From Corynebacterium singulare (lineage in GTDB: Bacteria > Actinomycetota > Actinomycetes > Mycobacteriales > Mycobacteriaceae): 64,000 bases of DNA. The position numbers were made by a program, and so were the translations under genes. This document shows, piece by piece, positions 61,448 to 64,000 of this stretch. The stretch spans positions 248,001 through 312,000 of the forward strand of contig NZ_CP010827.1 in assembly GCF_000833575.1 (NCBI RefSeq), in the 5' to 3' direction. Position 1 is the first letter of the stretch; each line of letters opens with the position of its first letter. The notes below the pieces were generated by a model. It was not told where the DNA came from, ran no database searches, and saw nothing but the letters and a program-made list of their open reading frames with translations.

Positions 61448-62995
61448 TTACTGCTCAGTGATTTCGGGGTCGACCTTCGGGGCTGCTTCAGAGTCGACCG
61501 GCAAGGAGTCAGCGGGGGCAGCAGGGTCTGCCTCGGCTTTAGCCTTGTCCATGTCCTGCTTATCGGCATCGTCAGCCTTGGCGTTAGCGTCCGGCTCAAC
61601 GCCAGTATCCTCGACGGACTCAACGTCAGCATTGTTGGCAGCATCTGCCTCACTATCAGCGTTCTTGATGGCGTCCTTGTCCGCTGGCGTAGATGCCGCA
61701 TTGTCTGACGTGCTGCCGCTTACCGGCTCCACCGGAAGGTCGAAGGCACGGGCGAAGGTAGGCCAAGAGGAGTTAATGTCATCGAGCCAGCCCGGCCACG
61801 AGTGGGTACCGGTCTGGCGGAAGTTGAAGTCCGCGTCGATGCCCTCGCGGTTGAACTTCGCCTCAAGGTCGTGCGTGCAGGCGTTCATCGCTGCCTCAAT
61901 GACGCCGCCCTCAATGACGAGGGTGGAAGAAGACTTGAAGGCCCGAGCAGAACCTAAACGATCAATCTTGGACGACCCAAAGTCCGTTGCGCCAGCCAGC
62001 CCGGAGTTGGCCGACACATAGATTTCAGAGTTTCCCATGTTGTTCTTGGTGGCGTTAATCAGACCATCGTTGTAGCGGTTGTACTCGCCGCCCTGTGGTC
62101 CCCACATCTGCGTGGTATTTCCGCCACCGCGGTTTACCGTCAGCTGCGCATAGAAATTTGGCAGCGGGGTTGAGGTGGCCGCACAGCCGGAGTAGGAACC
62201 GATGGCATCGTAGAAGTTCGGGTTGTGCTGCGCCAGCACGAGGGACGACGTAGCGGACATGGACATACCGGCGATGCCGCGCTTGCCGTTGCCGTTGATG
62301 TGCTCTTCTAGCGGTCCGGGGAGCTCCTTGGTGAGGAAGGTTTCCCACTTCTGGGGGCCCTTAAGGTAGCTGCGCTCCGGGGAGGTAACCCAATCGGTGT
62401 AGTAGGAGAATGCGCCTGCCTGCGGGATGACGACGTTGACGTTGCGGTCGCCGTAGTAATCGTCGAGGTCTTGGATTCCCTCCTTGTCTGGGTCAAGATC
62501 CTGGCCAGCGGTGGACACGATCCAGTCCATGCCCTGCTCTGCACCGCCGGCACCGTTCAGCAGGTAGACGGTAGGACGCGAGGAATCAAAGGTTCCATCC
62601 GGCGTGATTACAGCGAGTGGCACCTGACGGTCCATGGCCGGGGCGGACGCGTAGAGAGTCTTGATGGACTGACGGTAGTCCGGGTACTTCAGAATGTAGC
62701 CCAACCACTGCTTTTCGTCGGGGATTTTGGTTATATCGACGTCTTTGAAAGCAACATTCTTCCCAATCGAGTCTTCGAACTCTGCGCGGGAAGGAACGTG
62801 CTGGCCGGCATCATCCGTTGGGAGATACTGTTCGATCTCGCCGTACACATCGAGCTCAGAAATCGTCGAGGGCGTTGCCTCACCACGGATCTGCTCTGGG
62901 GTGATGGTGGAGGCGCTGGCGATAGGGGTGGCCACGGCGCCAAGGGCAAGGGCCGAAGCCGCTGCCAGCGTCGTGAGAGAGCGCGCAATCTTCAT
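61448..62995 (-). CDS. cmt: Secreted corynomycolyltransferase with acidic C-terminal tail
   Basis: 515 residues. Signal peptide (LTTLAAASALALGAVATPIA). The catalytic domain (about 40-410) mirrors the neighbour: GMSMSATSSLVLAQHNPNFY, NRGGGNTTQMWGPQGGEYNR, GTHSWPGW. The last 100 residues form a disordered tail rich in Asp, Glu, Ala, Lys and Pro, not needed for catalysis in the paralogue. It may bind cell-wall polymers or space the enzyme from the surface; it differs from the folded repeat domain of C. glutamicum Cop1. Role as trehalose mycolyltransferase is by family. Confidence 0.9.
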   Translation of the reverse strand: MKIARSLTTLAAASALALGAVATPIASASTITPEQIRGEATPSTISELDVYGEIEQYLPTDDAGQHVPSRAEFEDSIGKNVAFKDVDITKIPDEKQWLGYILKYPDYRQSIKTLYASAPAMDRQVPLAVITPDGTFDSSRPTVYLLNGAGGAEQGMDWIVSTAGQDLDPDKEGIQDLDDYYGDRNVNVVIPQAGAFSYYTDWVTSPERSYLKGPQKWETFLTKELPGPLEEHINGNGKRGIAGMSMSATSSLVLAQHNPNFYDAIGSYSGCAATSTPLPNFYAQLTVNRGGGNTTQMWGPQGGEYNRYNDGLINATKNNMGNSEIYVSANSGLAGATDFGSSKIDRLGSARAFKSSSTLVIEGGVIEAAMNACTHDLEAKFNREGIDADFNFRQTGTHSWPGWLDDINSSWPTFARAFDLPVEPVSGSTSDNAASTPADKDAIKNADSEADAANNADVESVEDTGVEPDANAKADDADKQDMDKAKAEADPAAPADSLPVDSEAAPKVDPEITEQ

Positions 62996-63328
62996 GGAAT
63001 CTCGCTTTCTAGGTGATGAGCGGAATGTAGGGCAAGTTTAAAAGACGCTATGGACATCCCCCCACGCACTACGTAACGGTGCAGGTGGGAAGGGGTATCT
63101 ACACCCTCAAGGCAAGGGCAATGAGTCTAAACATACCAAGTTATTAGAGTTAATGGTGGTATTGAAGTGAAAACCGTGTCATAATCTTCAAGCGCATTGT
63201 CGCGCATGTAACGCAGCGGGCCTCTCGTTCGCTAGAGGACCTAGATACCGTGACTGTTACCGCGGCGTCGCCAAGCTGCGGAATCTCGCCGCGCCAGACG
63301 TTCCTACACGCCAACAGAAAGCAGAATA
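62996..63328. other. Intergenic region with a long leader for the 36-residue ORF
   Basis: A CATAAT -10-like box lies at 63180-63185 on the plus strand, implying a leader of about 140 bases before the small ORF. The leader can fold: CCTCT/AGAGG (about 63220-63237) and CGCGGCG/CGCCGCG enclosing 19 bases (about 63261-63293). I do not recognise a known riboswitch. The left half must hold the minus-strand promoter of the mycolyltransferase operon. Confidence 0.4.
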
Positions 63329-63439
63329 ATGAACTTCTTTGACACCATCCTCGTTGCTATCAACCAGGTCCTAGGCCAGTTCGTCCACTCCGGTTCCTCC
63401 ACGTCCTCGAAGGCCGGCCTTGAGTGGGGTCTGTACTAA
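63329..63439 (+). CDS. 36-residue porin-like amphipathic peptide
   Basis: The frame MNFFDTILVAINQVLGQFVH is an amphipathic helix, followed by a serine-rich turn (SGSSTSSKAG) and LEWGLY. Corynebacterial mycomembrane porins (PorA, PorH, the 40-residue CjPorA) are likewise tiny, lack signal peptides and consist of one amphipathic helix; some are O-mycoloylated on serine. AGAAAGCAG precedes the ATG weakly, and a strong hairpin follows the stop. Mycolyltransferase genes lie next door. Assignment as a porin is inference; it is too short for ordinary gene finders. Confidence 0.55.
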   Translation: MNFFDTILVAINQVLGQFVHSGSSTSSKAGLEWGLY

Positions 63440-63463
63440 ACCCCAAAGGCCTCGCTAGTTTTT

Positions 63464-63496
63464 AGCCCCCACTCACATCTCGCGCGGGTGGGGGCT
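63464..63496 (+). terminator. Hairpin after the small ORF
   Basis: AGCCCCCAC and GTGGGGGCT form a perfect nine-base stem, starting 25 bases after the small ORF stop. The T-run lies before, not after, the stem, so on the plus strand it may act as an RNA-stabilising end rather than a canonical terminator. Confidence 0.55.
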
Positions 63497-63611
63497 GTGG
63501 CGATCTGAATACGGTCCGATCTGGGGTGAGAGAGCGTGCGCTTTCCGACGCCTCCCCACACACCATGGGGGTGGTGAGACATCAGGCACAAACTTCCGTA
63601 TTCTGTAGGGC

Positions 63612-64000
63612 GTGACTAATGAACATTTTGACGTTGTAGTACTCGGCGCGGGCCCCGGCGGCTACGTGTCCGCCATCCGCGCTGCCCAACTGGGCAAGAA
63701 GGTTGCTGTTATTGAGAAGCAGTACTGGGGCGGTGTTTGCCTCAACGTGGGCTGCATCCCCTCCAAGGCTCTGCTCAAGAACGCAGAGGTTGCGCACACC
63801 TTTAACCACGAGGCTAAGGCCTTCGGTATCTCTGGCGATGTCTCCTTCGACTTCGGCGTAGCGCACAAGCGCTCCCGCAAGGTGTCTGAGGGCATCGTCA
63901 AGGGCGTGCACTACCTGATGAAGAAGAACAAGATTACGGAGATTAACGGCCTCGGTTCCTTCAAGGATGCCAAGACCATCGAAATCACCGAAGGCGATGA
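63612..64000 (+). CDS. lpd: Dihydrolipoamide dehydrogenase (partial, continues past the right edge)
   Basis: The first 129 codons are present from a GTG at 63612. The FAD loop [20 protein letters not shown] and the redox disulfide motif [16 protein letters not shown] are diagnostic for lipoamide dehydrogenase, the E3 of pyruvate and 2-oxoglutarate dehydrogenase complexes. A TATTCT-like element just upstream and the weak ribosome site suggest a nearly leaderless message. It is truncated by the window, not by mutation. Confidence 0.95.
   Translation, partial: MTNEHFDVVVLGAGPGGYVSAIRAAQLGKKVAVIEKQYWGGVCLNVGCIPSKALLKNAEVAHTFNHEAKAFGISGDVSFDFGVAHKRSRKVSEGIVKGVHYLMKKNKITEINGLGSFKDAKTIEITEGD

Overview
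The window reads as a high-GC actinobacterial chromosome, almost certainly a Corynebacterium. The evidence is two secreted mycolyltransferases, a mycothiol-type MscR dehydrogenase, a DtxR-like iron box, leaderless-looking starts, and a long block of genes whose order matches Mycobacterium tuberculosis (from memory, Rv3670 down to Rv3644c). The species is not resolved. The C. striatum / C. aurimucosum / C. minutissimum group is a guess.

Region 1 (1-6.6 kb, minus strand) is the start of an iron-regulated thiazoline siderophore operon. A good DtxR box precedes a saccharopine-dehydrogenase-like reductase, an Irp3/PchG-type thiazolinyl imide reductase and a large NRPS (docking domain, heterocyclization domain, cysteine-type adenylation domain with an embedded methyltransferase-like domain) that runs off the left edge. 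Two reductases of different families in one operon is unusual. Decayed DUF222/HNH sequence follows.

Region 2 (7.8-36.6 kb) is a conserved core: a dipeptide ABC transporter, an EphE-like hydrolase, a holin-like membrane protein, a HAD phosphatase, an Ssd-tad pilus operon, a DEAD-box helicase, CspA, DedA, TopA, an adenylate cyclase, HolB and tRNA-Thr(CGT). A 6C-type small RNA with two C-loop hairpins and its own promoter lies next to the HAD gene. A metal-resistance island (P-type ATPase, CmtR-like sensor, frameshifted cation transporter) is wedged between the HAD gene and ssd.

Region 3 (36.7-44.6 kb) is accessory. An AT-rich operon of a 79-residue unknown protein and two MFS transporters lies beyond the tRNA, followed by an alpha/beta hydrolase and a two-component system paired with an ABC-2 exporter that has a DesR-like palindrome upstream.

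Region 4 (44.6-55.3 kb) holds amino-sugar use (nagA, nagB, PTS EIICBA), an acyl-CoA-ligase-like enzyme, a secreted GDSL hydrolase, mscR with its metallo-hydrolase partner, and a CcdA/DsbA-like thiol-redox operon. That operon contains an overlapping 30-residue membrane peptide gene.

Region 5 (55.5-64 kb) is cell-envelope work: dTDP-rhamnose synthesis (rmlB, fused rmlCD, rmlA), an M1 peptidase, two mycolyltransferases, a 36-residue porin-like ORF, and the start of lpd at the right edge.
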